A DNA stretch of 64,000 bases from Nostoc sp. UHCC 0302 (GTDB lineage: Bacteria; Cyanobacteriota; Cyanobacteriia; Cyanobacteriales; Nostocaceae). Location: assembly GCF_038096175.1 (NCBI RefSeq), contig NZ_CP151099.1, forward strand, positions 5,310,001 to 5,374,000, read 5' to 3'. Shown piece by piece: positions 48,096 to 57,895 of this stretch (position 1 is its first letter; each line of letters begins with the position of its first letter). Both the position numbers and the translations under genes were made by a program. The notes below the pieces were generated by a model. It had not been told where the DNA came from. It was given only the letters and a program-made list of their open reading frames with translations, and searched no databases.

Positions 48096-48425
48096 ATGTT
48101 ACACCTACTTTACATTCTTGCTTTTACTATCCTTGCATTTATAGCTGTTGCTAACCTAATCCGTAACCTGATTATGTTTAGTTTTGACCGAGAGCGGACT
48201 TACCCAACTAAATCCTCGGCAATGTCTAATCAAGGCAACTTTAGCTATCTCTCATCAAGAAAACAGTTTATACCTCATCCAGAGTTATTGGATAACGCAG
48301 GCAATTTAATTAAAGAGCCGTTGTTAGTGATGCGTTCCATCAACGTTGATGATGCCCGTCAACAACTGGATGCTCTTTATGAAGCTTCACCAGGACATAA
48401 GAGAGAAAATCAAGAGGAAGCTTAA
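48096..48425 (+). CDS. DUF2973 family membrane protein
   Basis: 109 residues with one N-terminal membrane helix (MLHLLYILAFTILAFIAVAN, residues 1-27) and a cytoplasmic tail with the conserved blocks FIPHPELLDNAGNLIKEPLL and VDDARQQLDALY. It matches cyanobacterial DUF2973. Function unknown. It has a good ribosome-binding site and is paired with DUF2605 upstream. Confidence 0.75.
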   Translation: MLHLLYILAFTILAFIAVANLIRNLIMFSFDRERTYPTKSSAMSNQGNFSYLSSRKQFIPHPELLDNAGNLIKEPLLVMRSINVDDARQQLDALYEASPGHKRENQEEA

Positions 48426-48785
48426 AAAATTAATTTCACAATTCAATAAAGATATTTCCAGTGGGTGATTTTAGACGGCGACTGAAACAAACGTTACTCA
48501 GCAGCCACCTCAATAGTTTTGTGATTGAGAAAAACTATGCTTTCATCTTTCACAGAGATGAAAATTAAAGCTTGAAAAACATTCGTTTTAAAGTTTGTTT
48601 AAAAGAGTTTTTTTGAATCCATAAGGCAGCACTAATTTTAGAATTAGTTAACTCCGACACTAAGAGTTCAGTAATCTGAATCTCATAGAGAGTTAACAAA
48701 TTTATTGTGAAAGAAGGAGAAACTATCTTACCTTCTTTCTTTTTTTCTTATCTCTTTACTCAGCACTTACAACTCAGAACTTGTT
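48426..48785. other. 360-bp spacer with a hairpin
   Basis: Between the convergent DUF2973 and debranching-enzyme genes. It holds the stem TTTCATCT-n7-AGATGAAA (48541-48563), which could act as a weak terminator. Nothing else identified. Confidence 0.5.
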
Positions 48786-51077
48786 TTAGGCTTCAATAAC
48801 TACCCGGAGATTGCCGCGTTTTTTAGCTACGCGACAAGCAGTCGTGCTACCAGAACGCTCGAATTCTAAATCGAGGATGGTGGGGCCAACCCGCAAGTTA
48901 TGGAAAGACAAACGATTAATTGATTCTGGTAAAGCGGGGTCGATAATTCGCAGGCAATTATTTTGAGCATCAGGCACTAAGTTGACCATCATTTGCAGTA
49001 GTTGAAAGATACTGCCTGTAGCCCAAGCTTGGGGAGTGCAGGCAACTGGATACTGCACTGGGGAGTTATCACCGTTACGTTCGTAGCCGCAGAAAAGTTC
49101 TGGAGGACGTTGATAAGGTTGGTAACTCGTCATCTCGAATAAACCTTGGAAAAGTTCTAAGGCTTGATCAATTAGACCAAGCGATCGCAATCCGATCGCA
49201 ATGAGAGAATTATCGTGTGGCCAAACCGAACCAATGTGATAGCCCATTGGATTATAAGCAGGTGACAAACTACTCAAGGTACGAATGCCCCAACCATTAA
49301 ACATATCTGGCGCACGTAGACGTTCTGCCACGCTATAGGCTTTTTCGGGTGTGAAGATACCCAAATGTAGACAATGACCAGGATTGGATGTAATACTTTC
49401 CACTGGCTTACCATCTCCATCCAAAGCCAAAGCACAAAAGTCTTCGTCTTGCATCCAAAAGTCTCTATTAAAACGAGCCTTGAGGTTTTTGGCCTCTTCT
49501 AGCCAACGGTCTGCCAAGTCAAGTCGCTTCTTCATCTTAGCTATTTCTGCTAGGCGCATTTTAGCAGCATAAACATAAGCTTGCACCTCACAAAGGGCAA
49601 TTGGCCCATTGGCTAGTTCTCCTTTGCGGTCTACAATGCAGTCACCAGAATCTTTCCAACCTTGGTTAACAAGACCACGTTTAGATTTAAGGTAGTAGCT
49701 CAGGTAGCTGTTTTGTCTTGTATTGCGGTCAATCCACTCCATTGCAGCTAAAGCATTCGGCCAAAGCAGCTCTAATAGTTCTTGGTCGTGAGTCCAAGCA
49801 TAATATTCGGCATATAGCATTAACCACAGGGGAGTGGCATCGATTGTACCGTAATAAGGTGTATGGGGAATTTCTTGACAACGAGCCATTTCCCCCAAGC
49901 GCAACTCGTGCAAAATCTTACCTGGTTCTTCTTCACGCCATTCATCGTCAATTTTCCCTTGATGTATCGCTAGTAAAATCAAAGTTTCCTTGGCGATTTG
50001 GGAGTTTAACATCAAAGTTTGAGAAGCTGTAATCAGCGAATCCCGTCCAAAGAGTGTGGAAAACCAAGGCACTCCAGCGGAAACAGTCTTATGCTTACCA
50101 AAAGACTGGCGCAACAAATACATATCTTGCTCAGCTTGTTCAATCACTCGATTGAAGATGCTTTTATCAGAGCTAATCCGGGTAATTTGTTGCACCCAGT
50201 GTTGTTCCTCCATCAACTCAGCGGCTTTAGCCTGCGCTAAGGTAATAGCAGCACTGACGGTAGAACTAGATTTGTTGTTTGTCAACATATTGACCCGATA
50301 ACCCAACTTTTGGGTTTCGTGAGAAGCTAACTCTAGCTGCCAAACCGCAGTGTAACCTTTGCAATAGTCTGGTTGCCGATGCTGGAAAAGGATACGGGAT
50401 TCCATCACCGAGCCATCTAGACCTTGATAGGCCAGTGTTAAAGATTCTTCTCTTTGTGTGTGAGGCTGAGTCTGTGGAGGCAAAACGCTATCGCCGCTAA
50501 AAGATATCCCTTCTTCAGATGTTGGTTCTACTAAGCGTAAAAGCCTACCCCGTTTGTCTCTGCCATAACCCCGGACTTCAAATAAATCGACAAAATCTGC
50601 ATCAAAGCTAATACTTAGTTCAAAACTGACAGTGGTTGTGCTGTAGTTAGATACCTCTATTTCTTCAAACAGCGCTCCATTGAGTACCATTTCTCGACGA
50701 ATCCCTACAGTGTCAGCTTTGAGACGTTCGTCAATTCTGGGGTTAGTACACAAAATCGAAAGTGTAAATCCTTTTTCAGCAGTACTGCTCAGGAGTGTAG
50801 GCGATCGCCCTTCAACTTGCAACTCTAAGCGACTAAGAAAGCGCGTATCAGCACAAAATAGTCCCATGCTGGGATTCCCATCGTTGAGGGAACAGCCGGA
50901 AATATTCCCGATAGTATCCGTTACAAAAAATAAATCATCATCCTTTACCGTCAGGGTTGGCTGTGGTCTTTCACTGACAACACAAGGCCACTCCGAAATA
51001 GGTAATTGTTCTGCTGGAATAAAAGTTTTTCCGTCCAAGAAAATTTTTTCCGGGGTCATGAATGTATCCGGTGTCAT
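48786..51077 (-). CDS. Amylo-alpha-1,6-glucosidase-type glycogen debranching protein
   Basis: 763 residues. An N-terminal beta domain (about 35-280; LFFVTDTIGNISG, MGLFCADTRFLSRLELQVEG) typical of the glycogen-debranching N-terminal family is followed by an (alpha/alpha)6-barrel catalytic region: VPWFSTLFGRDSLITASQTL, ATPLWLMLYAEYYAWT, WKDSGDCIVDRKGELANGPI, and NGWGIRTLSS with YHIGSVWPHDNSLIAIGLR. Proteins of this group act on alpha-glucans or on trehalose-like or other glucosides; the exact substrate is uncertain. It is not next to other glycogen genes here. Confidence 0.8.
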   Translation of the reverse strand: MTPDTFMTPEKIFLDGKTFIPAEQLPISEWPCVVSERPQPTLTVKDDDLFFVTDTIGNISGCSLNDGNPSMGLFCADTRFLSRLELQVEGRSPTLLSSTAEKGFTLSILCTNPRIDERLKADTVGIRREMVLNGALFEEIEVSNYSTTTVSFELSISFDADFVDLFEVRGYGRDKRGRLLRLVEPTSEEGISFSGDSVLPPQTQPHTQREESLTLAYQGLDGSVMESRILFQHRQPDYCKGYTAVWQLELASHETQKLGYRVNMLTNNKSSSTVSAAITLAQAKAAELMEEQHWVQQITRISSDKSIFNRVIEQAEQDMYLLRQSFGKHKTVSAGVPWFSTLFGRDSLITASQTLMLNSQIAKETLILLAIHQGKIDDEWREEEPGKILHELRLGEMARCQEIPHTPYYGTIDATPLWLMLYAEYYAWTHDQELLELLWPNALAAMEWIDRNTRQNSYLSYYLKSKRGLVNQGWKDSGDCIVDRKGELANGPIALCEVQAYVYAAKMRLAEIAKMKKRLDLADRWLEEAKNLKARFNRDFWMQDEDFCALALDGDGKPVESITSNPGHCLHLGIFTPEKAYSVAERLRAPDMFNGWGIRTLSSLSPAYNPMGYHIGSVWPHDNSLIAIGLRSLGLIDQALELFQGLFEMTSYQPYQRPPELFCGYERNGDNSPVQYPVACTPQAWATGSIFQLLQMMVNLVPDAQNNCLRIIDPALPESINRLSFHNLRVGPTILDLEFERSGSTTACRVAKKRGNLRVVIEA

Positions 51078-52064
51078 TAGCCAAAGTTCCGTGTACAGGT
51101 CTACATTTTGCTGGTCGTATTAAATGAACAACAGAGAAGTCTAAGGGTCGGCTTCCTCTGCTTAGAAGTTTGCAGGCGGCTTTCCGTAAGGATGGGTCGA
51201 TTCTCTCTGCTTGCTACTTCTGGAGAAATACCTCTCCAAAAATAATTAGAGCTATGCTATTTTAGCCAAAATAATATTCATCTGCTGCTGGCAAAATATT
51301 AGTCTGTAATTTTAAATAAAATTATATTTTTTACTTCTGAAGTCAAGCCCAGAAACTGGCGATTTTCAATTGATTTATGCGGTACTATAGCTTCAGGGTC
51401 ATAAGGCACAGTAAATACTCAGTTAAGATGCAAAAGCTACGGTTTTCTATAGGTGGACATAGCAGTATTGACTTACATTATATAAATTAAATTCATGTTT
51501 TTTAGTTATTTAGTATTTGATTAGACAAATTTATAATATTGAATAAAATCTCATTAATTAACTATCAATTAAATTATGTAAATGTAGTAATAAGTTCTGG
51601 CTCATAAGATTAAGTTAGTAAAGTAAGTTGTTATTTATAAATGCCAGGGCTGGTAATGATTAATAAGTTTTTCCAATTATCACTTACCAAATCTACAAAC
51701 CACATCTACCGTGAAGTAAGTACTTTGGTCAGAATCTGATTATTTAATACATAAGGATATTAGCCAATAGATCAAGTGACGAACGGTTATACCATATCGA
51801 TGGCGATCGCACTCAGGGTGCTAAGGAAAAATATATGGCTGCTGTTGCTCTATTTGGTACTTAAGACGATTAAATTTATAAATAAAGCAAAGCTGCACGC
51901 GCTCCTCTTAGATGGTAGCAAAGTGCTGCACCTGCTCTGACAAAAAGTGCTTTTTAGCATTCTTTACATATTGCAACTGTCTATTTAACTTGAAAGTCCG
52001 TTGTAATTAGTACAATGCAGCTGTGACGTGGATCTTGTTGAGATTGGGCGTTTAACGATAATTC
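51078..52064. other. 987-bp intergenic region
   Basis: The longest gene-free stretch of the window outside the rRNA operon. The half near 51480-51720 is very AT-rich. Near 51890-51960 a GC-richer part holds repeated GCAAAG/GTGCTGCAC words and a short palindrome AAAAAGTGCTTTTT (51944-51957). No ORF above about 30 codons, tRNA or known RNA was recognised. It must contain promoters for the two divergent genes. Confidence 0.5.
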
Positions 52065-54074
52065 ATGAGCATTTCGACTTCCGTCCTGAGTGATCTGCTA
52101 AAGTCCCTACCCTACCTGCGGCCCCAGCTATATTTCAAGGCTTCACTAACAGCGCTCTCCCATGCGATGGAAGATCAGGTTTTGGCTGGGACTTTAGTCC
52201 AACCTCTCGTAATTGCTAGCTTTCAACGAGAGCGCTTCTACCGTCAAGAAGCTCATCGCTATGAGCGACTTGCCCAGCGAAGCAATCAAATATATGTATT
52301 ATCTGCTCCAGAAACTGATTTCACTAACAGTTCCGAATACTACGAAAAGGTAGCTTTTGAGCAAGAAGATGGCTTAAGTCAGGAGTGGCATCTGATAGTG
52401 ATTGCTGACAATTATGCCACCTGTCTGGTTTGCCGAGAAAGCCTTGGCTCTATAGCGAAAAATCGGGAACTACCAGAGTTCATTCCTAGCTTGGATATGG
52501 ACACAGCACGAAGATTTGAAGGCATTTGGACATCAGAGAGGGGAGTGAGCCTCAAAGCCGCCGAATTGCTATTAGATAGAATTGCAATTTACAGACCAGA
52601 ATTGTTCAGCAAAATTGAGGAGGCACGCCGAAGGTTTGGCATAGGGGAGCCGAGAGGCGATTCTGGCACAGAACAGGTGAGCGAATACGCTTGTGACATC
52701 GACACAGACCCTTTTGTACAGCGGTTAGTAACTTATTTGCAGGCTAGCCAGTACAAATTGCACAAAGCCTACCGCTCAATTGCAGCTCAAGCACGTAAAG
52801 AACGGTTGGTTAACTCGATTAGTACTGCGATTCGGCGATCGCTCGATCCGCGCGAAGTTCTGCAAGTGGCAGCACAAGAACTAGGACAACACTTAGAAGC
52901 TTGTCGCTGTCTAATTTACCGCGCTCAAGGTACAGATCACCAAGCCATAATTGAACACGAGTTTTTGACTCCTGGTACTGTGTCTGTGCTTGGACAAACC
53001 TGGGAGTTAGAAAAAAATCCCCTATTTCGGGAAATAGTACAACAGGGTGAGGGTCTGTGTGTTAACGATACGCTCAGCGACTATCGCGTGACTAGTTCGG
53101 CAGGACTTTCCTTAATAGCCAAAAAATTTGCTATTCGTTCTTGGCTGATAGAACCAGTATTTTTTCAGGGACGATTGTTAGGCATTGTAGAGTTACACTA
53201 TTGCCGAATGCCACCCCACGATTGGCAATCTGGAGAATTAGATTTAGTAGAAGCGATCGCCACCCAAGTAGGAGCAGCGCTCATCCAAGCCGAAGCTTAC
53301 GCTAACCTAGAAGAACTTAACCAACAACTAGAAGCTCTAGACCGTACCCGCAGCAACCTCATAGCCATCACCGGCCACGAACTTCGCACCCCCCTATCCA
53401 CAATTCAGGTGTGCCTAGAAAGTCTCGCCAGCGAGCCGGATATGCCCGTGGAATTGCAGCAGGTGATGCTCAATACTGCTCTGACTGACTCAGAGAGGAT
53501 GCGGAAACTAGTACAAGATTTTCTCACTCTTTCTAACCTGGAAAGCGGACGGGTAGAATGGCATCCTGAATCATTGAGCTTACAAGAATGTGTAGATTTA
53601 GCACTTAGCCGAAATCGCACGCGTTCCTCAACAGAAAAGCCAGCCCAAATTAAGGCTCAAATTGCCCAAGACCTGCCTCTAGTCAAAGCCGACGGTGATT
53701 GGCTGGTAGAAGTACTGGCAAAACTCATAGATAACGCTTGTAAATTTACTCCACCCCAAGGAAAAATCACTATTAAAGCTATTCATAACAGCAATCAAAT
53801 GGTTGAAGTTACAGTGGCTGATACTGGACGCGGCATCGAACCGAATCGTCTAGAAATAGTTTTTGACCGCTTCTATCAAGAAGAAGGAGCGCTGCGACGG
53901 ACTACAGGCGGTACTGGTCTTGGTTTAGCCATTTGCCGTCAAATTGTCAACGGCTGGGGTGGTGAAATTTGGGCAGAGTCATCTGGTAAAGACCAGGGTA
54001 GTCAGTTTCACTTCACCATTCCCATTGTCCAGGGAATCAAAGAGGAAAAGCGGTCAAAAGTCAAGAGTAAATAG
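52065..54074 (+). CDS. DICT-GAF hybrid-input histidine kinase
   Basis: 669 residues. An N-terminal DICT sensory domain (about 20-200; FKASLTALSHAMEDQVL, RRFEGIWTSERGVSLKAAEL), a GAF domain (about 255-410; LDPREVLQVAAQELGQHLEACRC), a coiled linker, then HisKA with GHELRTPLS (phospho-accepting His438) and a HATPase domain with the N box LIDNACKFTPP, the D box VADTGRGIEP, and GTGLGLAICRQIV. All catalytic boxes are intact. No response regulator is adjacent. DICT domains in cyanobacteria are linked to light or redox-type signalling; the signal here is unknown. Confidence 0.88.
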   Translation: MSISTSVLSDLLKSLPYLRPQLYFKASLTALSHAMEDQVLAGTLVQPLVIASFQRERFYRQEAHRYERLAQRSNQIYVLSAPETDFTNSSEYYEKVAFEQEDGLSQEWHLIVIADNYATCLVCRESLGSIAKNRELPEFIPSLDMDTARRFEGIWTSERGVSLKAAELLLDRIAIYRPELFSKIEEARRRFGIGEPRGDSGTEQVSEYACDIDTDPFVQRLVTYLQASQYKLHKAYRSIAAQARKERLVNSISTAIRRSLDPREVLQVAAQELGQHLEACRCLIYRAQGTDHQAIIEHEFLTPGTVSVLGQTWELEKNPLFREIVQQGEGLCVNDTLSDYRVTSSAGLSLIAKKFAIRSWLIEPVFFQGRLLGIVELHYCRMPPHDWQSGELDLVEAIATQVGAALIQAEAYANLEELNQQLEALDRTRSNLIAITGHELRTPLSTIQVCLESLASEPDMPVELQQVMLNTALTDSERMRKLVQDFLTLSNLESGRVEWHPESLSLQECVDLALSRNRTRSSTEKPAQIKAQIAQDLPLVKADGDWLVEVLAKLIDNACKFTPPQGKITIKAIHNSNQMVEVTVADTGRGIEPNRLEIVFDRFYQEEGALRRTTGGTGLGLAICRQIVNGWGGEIWAESSGKDQGSQFHFTIPIVQGIKEEKRSKVKSK

Positions 54075-54103
54075 TGCCTTGAGGCTGAGGACTGGGGTAG
54101 GCA

Positions 54104-54235
54104 CGAGGCAGGGAGCAGCACTTCTCTACGTTCGCGCAGCGTCCCGCAGGGAGAGGCTGCGCCCTAAGCGCAGCTATGCCGCAGGCTTTACGGCTACGCT
54201 CAGTGACCGAGGGGCAAGGGAGCAGAGGGAGAAGG
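54104..54235. repeat. Cluster of GC-rich palindromic dispersed repeats
   Basis: A block rich in short GC palindromes (GTTCGCGCAGCGTCCCGC, GCTGCGCCCTAAGCGCAGC, GCCGCAGGCTTTACGGC, GCTACGCTCAGTGACCGAG) between the kinase and psaD. It matches the style of Nostocales small dispersed repeats and shares the GCTACGC motif with the repeat in the IS630 transposase. Confidence 0.7.
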
Positions 54236-54342
54236 AGAATAACTAATGACCAATGACTAAAAACTGTTACAGTCTATGACGCGATCGCAATATGATCGTA
54301 ATGGCGGTGTTACGATGCCCTAAAAACGTTGAGAGAATACTT

Positions 54343-54765
54343 ATGGCAGAAACACTTTCGGGACAAACCCCGTTATTTGCTGGCAGCACAGGCGGCTTGC
54401 TGACAAAAGCAAAAGTGGAAGAAAAGTACGCTATCACTTGGACTAGCCCCAAGGAGCAAGTATTTGAATTGCCCACAGGCGGTGCTGCTACTATGCGGAA
54501 AGGTGAAAACCTGCTCTACATAGCTCGCAAAGAATATGGCATTGCTTTGGGTGGTCAACTCCGGAAATTCAAAATCACAGACTACAAAATTTACCGAATT
54601 TACCCCAACGGTGAAATTCAATACCTGCACCCAGCTGATGGTGTATTCCCAGAAAAGGTGAATCCAGGTCGTGAAAAAGTGCGTTATGTAGACCGTCGTA
54701 TCGGAGAAAATCCCAGTCCAGCTAAACTTAAGTTTAGCGGCGTTACTACCTTCGACGCTCCATAA
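54343..54765 (+). CDS. psaD: Photosystem I reaction centre subunit II (PsaD)
   Basis: The stromal/cytoplasmic ferredoxin-docking subunit of photosystem I, 140 residues from the ATG at 54343 ([20 protein letters not shown]); a longer upstream frame is rejected because homologues begin here, and GAGAG precedes it. Conserved basic and aromatic blocks are all present: KEEKYAITW-type [56 protein letters not shown] and [11 protein letters not shown]. It is monocistronic, with a large 3' hairpin. Confidence 0.98.
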   Translation: MAETLSGQTPLFAGSTGGLLTKAKVEEKYAITWTSPKEQVFELPTGGAATMRKGENLLYIARKEYGIALGGQLRKFKITDYKIYRIYPNGEIQYLHPADGVFPEKVNPGREKVRYVDRRIGENPSPAKLKFSGVTTFDAP

Positions 54766-54830
54766 CTAGTATCGCTTAGCAGAATTCTAAATTACCGCAG
54801 TTCTCAGCGGTAAAAGCTGCCATTTACACT

Positions 54831-54881
54831 TCTCACAAAATTCTAAAGCCTTGAATTACTCAGCTTTTGGATTTTGTGAGA
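54831..54881 (+). terminator. 3' stem-loop of psaD
   Basis: Perfect 11-bp outer stem TCTCACAAAAT ... ATTTTGTGAGA (54831-54841 and 54871-54881) with an inner AAAGC/GCTTT pair, about 65 nt after the psaD stop. A short T-rich tail (CTGTTTG) follows. It probably ends or stabilises the abundant psaD message. Confidence 0.6.
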
Positions 54882-55003
54882 CTGTTTGTATATTTTCGCT
54901 ATGCTGTACTAGCTGTTAGTAGTTAATAGGTAATGGGTAGTTGGTAATCGCTAAGAAAGACAATTATCTATTACCTATTACGCATTACCTTGTTGAAAAA
55001 ATT

Positions 55004-56527
55004 ATGACTTTTCCTGATTTTTCCCAGTTTTGCAACATAGCCCAACAAGGAAATTTTGTCCCTGTGTACCAGGAATGGGTAGCAGACTTAGATACGCCAG
55101 TATCGGCTTGGTATAAAGTCTGTGCAGGACAGCCTTATAGCTTTTTGTTGGAATCTGTGGAAGGTGGGGAAAAACTGGGACGTTATAGTTTATTAGGTTG
55201 TGACCCATTATGGATTTTGGAAGCCAGGGGCGATCGCACTACCCAAACATACCGCAATGGTTCGCAAGTCGTTTTTGAAGGCGACCCCTTCAAAGCTTTA
55301 GCCGAATGTTTGTCAACTTATCAGCCAGTCAAGTTACCCCAACTCCCGCCAGGAATTGGTGGATTGTTTGGATTTTGGGGTTATGAATTAATTCGCTGGA
55401 TAGAACCGCGCGTACCAGTTCATCCACCAGATGAGAGAAATATCCCAGACGGGTTGTGGATGCAGGTAGACCAGTTATTAATTTTTGACCAAGTAAAACG
55501 GAAAATTTGGGCAGTTGCTTATGCTGATTTGCGTGACCCCAAAGTTGATTTAGAAGCAGCTTATCAGCAGGCGTGCGATCGCGTCACCCAGATGCTCAAC
55601 AAGCTATCTATGCCTCTATCGCTACAAAATACTAAATTGGCATGGACACCCCCAGGAAGTAAGAAGATAGGGGGAGCAGAAGGAGCGCAGGGGTATGACA
55701 GTAACTTTACCCGTTCTGATTATTGTACAAGTGTCCAAAAAGCAAAAGAATATATCAAAGCTGGCGATATCTTTCAAGTAGTCATTTCTCAGCGACTATC
55801 AACAGCATACACAGGAGACCCCTTTGCGCTTTACCGCTCATTACGTCAAATAAATCCTTCGCCTTACATGGCTTACTTTCACTTTCAAGATTGGCAAATC
55901 ATCGGTTCTAGTCCAGAAGTAATGGTGAAAGCAGAACTAGACCCAGATGGCGGAGTAATAGCAACAGTACGCCCCATAGCCGGGACACGTCCACGAGGTA
56001 AAACCACCCAGGAAGATGCAGCCCTAGCTGAGGATTTACTTCAAGACCCCAAAGAAATTGCCGAACACGTGATGTTAGTGGATTTAGGGCGGAATGATTT
56101 GGGGCGTGTTTGTCTAAGTGGTAGCGTCAAAGTTGATGAATTAATGGTGGTTGAGCGCTATTCTCATGTGATGCACATTGTCAGCAATGTTGTAGGTAAA
56201 TTAGCACCAGATAAAACCGCTTGGGATTTACTAAAAGCTTGCTTCCCAGCAGGTACAGTCAGCGGCGCACCGAAAATTCGGGCAATGGAAATTATCCATG
56301 AGTTAGAGCCTAATCGTCGAGGCGTTTATTCCGGTGTATATGGATATTATGATTTTGAAGGGCAATTAAATAGTGCTATAGCAATTCGTACAATGGTAGT
56401 ACGGGATAACACTGTGACAGTGCAAGCCGGTGCGGGTTTAGTAGCTGATTCTGAGCCTGAGAAAGAATACGAAGAGACACTAAATAAAGCCAGAGGGTTG
56501 TTAGAAGCAATTCGTTGTTTGCGTTGA
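55004..56527 (+). CDS. trpE: Anthranilate synthase component I
   Basis: Makes anthranilate from chorismate, first step of tryptophan synthesis. 507 residues from the ATG at 55004 (MTFPDFSQFCNIAQQG); an upstream TTG is rejected. Motifs: LLESVEGGEKLGRYSLLG (the tryptophan-feedback LLES block), RPIAGTRPRG, VMLVDLGRNDLGRVC, and FPAGTVSGAPKIRAMEIIHELEP, the TrpE form of the active-site loop. A Gly/Ala-rich stretch around residues 216-232 (genomic about 55651-55700) is variable and purine-tract encoded. No trpG follows. The upstream spacer carries TAATAGGT-type inverted repeats. Confidence 0.93.
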   Translation: MTFPDFSQFCNIAQQGNFVPVYQEWVADLDTPVSAWYKVCAGQPYSFLLESVEGGEKLGRYSLLGCDPLWILEARGDRTTQTYRNGSQVVFEGDPFKALAECLSTYQPVKLPQLPPGIGGLFGFWGYELIRWIEPRVPVHPPDERNIPDGLWMQVDQLLIFDQVKRKIWAVAYADLRDPKVDLEAAYQQACDRVTQMLNKLSMPLSLQNTKLAWTPPGSKKIGGAEGAQGYDSNFTRSDYCTSVQKAKEYIKAGDIFQVVISQRLSTAYTGDPFALYRSLRQINPSPYMAYFHFQDWQIIGSSPEVMVKAELDPDGGVIATVRPIAGTRPRGKTTQEDAALAEDLLQDPKEIAEHVMLVDLGRNDLGRVCLSGSVKVDELMVVERYSHVMHIVSNVVGKLAPDKTAWDLLKACFPAGTVSGAPKIRAMEIIHELEPNRRGVYSGVYGYYDFEGQLNSAIAIRTMVVRDNTVTVQAGAGLVADSEPEKEYEETLNKARGLLEAIRCLR

Positions 56528-56809
56528 AGAACCTCACTTGTAACCCCTCTCTACTAGCAAAGCGGAAGTAATGAACAGCGAACTTCTTTCAAAGCATCAC
56601 TAATTAGGTAGCGTATACCGGATTTGTTCAATAAATTAGGCAATCCAGGAATGCTCTAGCTTTTCGTTACACCCACTAGGGTGTACAGCTATCATTGGTG
56701 TCAACTTAAGGCTAAAACCTTTAAAAATCATTACTTTGTCTCTTTAGTTGTGGGTTGACACAGCTAATTTTGTGCATCCTATTTATGTTTTTTGGTGCTA
56801 AAGCCTAAC

Positions 56810-57796
56810 TAACCTGAGTTCGGGTTAAGCAGATTGAGGTAAAAGCCATTCCATTTGAAGGCTGGGTTTGTTAGGTTGATGGCAATAAGCGATTAATCCG
56901 CACAGAACGTTAACGCAGAAATTAACGGGGCTTCGGTGTCTAGAATGTTCGATTTGAGAAATATTCTTAAGTTGATCGTTAATAGTCTCAATAATGGAGC
57001 GTTTACGGGATAAGAGCTTATCATGGAGATGCATCAAATAGTTTTTCATGTTGCGACGGGGTTTGGCAAAAAATTTAATGTCGAACTCTTGCAAAAGTTG
57101 AGAAGCCAGTTTTTGAGAGACATATCCGCGATACCTTCGGTAAGCTTCGCTAACGCCAAATATTTTGCCAAACAGATCACTGAGGAAATCGGGAACTGGT
57201 TGACGGTCATCAATATTACCAGGAGTAAGAACCACATTTAAGAGTTGACCAAGTTCATTGACGACTTTTATGTTGCTTAAACCCGAAAAACCAATCCACA
57301 GAAGTCTTTCCACGAACTGCTAAACCTTCAAAAACCTTATGCCGAGAAATCCGACGATTATGGCAGACCTTCAGACATGTTGAATCGATAAAACCGATAC
57401 CCGTACACCGTCCAAAACAATGCTTCAGGTAAACGCACAAAGGTATCAAGGTTGATGGTATCCATTCAATGAATCGTTGATAACTCGGCAGTCCCGGAAA
57501 AGCACAACTCCATTGCTGTTTGACATGATTCAAATAAAAATGCTTGAAATTCCGGTAGTGATTTTGATGAAATGCAATCAGTATCGTCATTATTTCATTC
57601 AAACACAGACTTCTAGCCCGAATCCGTCTTATTCCTCGATGTACCAACAGCTTTTTGTGCCATTGGCTTTCAAACGCCTTACAAAAATCATCTACATGGC
57701 AGAACAAAAATTCTAAACTAAACATAGGACAGGTGCTGGATTTGACGTTATTTTCAGCTTACTACCTGTCCCTTTCCTTATCCCGAACTCAGGTTA
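56810..57796. mobile_element. IS982-type insertion sequence
   Basis: An element of about 985 bp bounded by a perfect 15-bp inverted repeat TAACCTGAGTTCGGG (56810-56824) and its complement (57782-57796). It carries an IS982-type transposase on the minus strand. No convincing target duplication is seen next to the ends. The transposase is frameshifted, so this copy is probably inactive unless helped in trans. Confidence 0.85.
56825..57725 (-). pseudogene. IS982-family transposase, frameshifted
   Basis: Two overlapping frames (57255-57725 and 56825-57313) give one IS982-type protein of about 300 residues. The N-terminal part has NEIMTILIAFHQNHYRNFKHFY and the first catalytic Asp in GFIDSTCLKVCHN. 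The C-terminal part has LTPGNIDDRQPVPDF with the second Asp and SIIETINDQLKN with the Glu. The break lies in a run of four A residues near 57271-57274 (minus-strand CATAAAAGTCG); removing one A joins GFKQHK to VVNELGQL. All three catalytic residues survive. A single-base insertion is the simplest reading; programmed slippage is less likely. Confidence 0.85.
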
Positions 57797-57836
57797 ATTT
57801 AGCTCAATTGAGCTTCTATGCAATTTTAATTCCAAA

Positions 57837-57874
57837 CAAAACGAGGCAGATAAATTATTGTTTTATCTGCCTCG
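57837..57874 (-). terminator. Rho-independent terminator of gdhA
   Basis: On the minus strand the stem CGAGGCAGATAAA-n7-TTTATCTGCCTCG is followed by TTTTGTTTGG. It begins about 20 nt after the gdhA stop. A near-perfect 13-bp stem with a T tail. Confidence 0.85.
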
Positions 57875-57895
57875 CGAACTATTTAGTATAAAAAA

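Noticed and set aside
53944-54246. 100-residue frame across the end of the kinase gene
   Set aside because: It is a shadow of the kinase and then runs through a GC-rich dispersed repeat cluster.
54292-54342. Extended N-terminus of PsaD
   Set aside because: Homologues start at MAETLSG; the extension is unlike the family, and a ribosome-binding site precedes the internal ATG.
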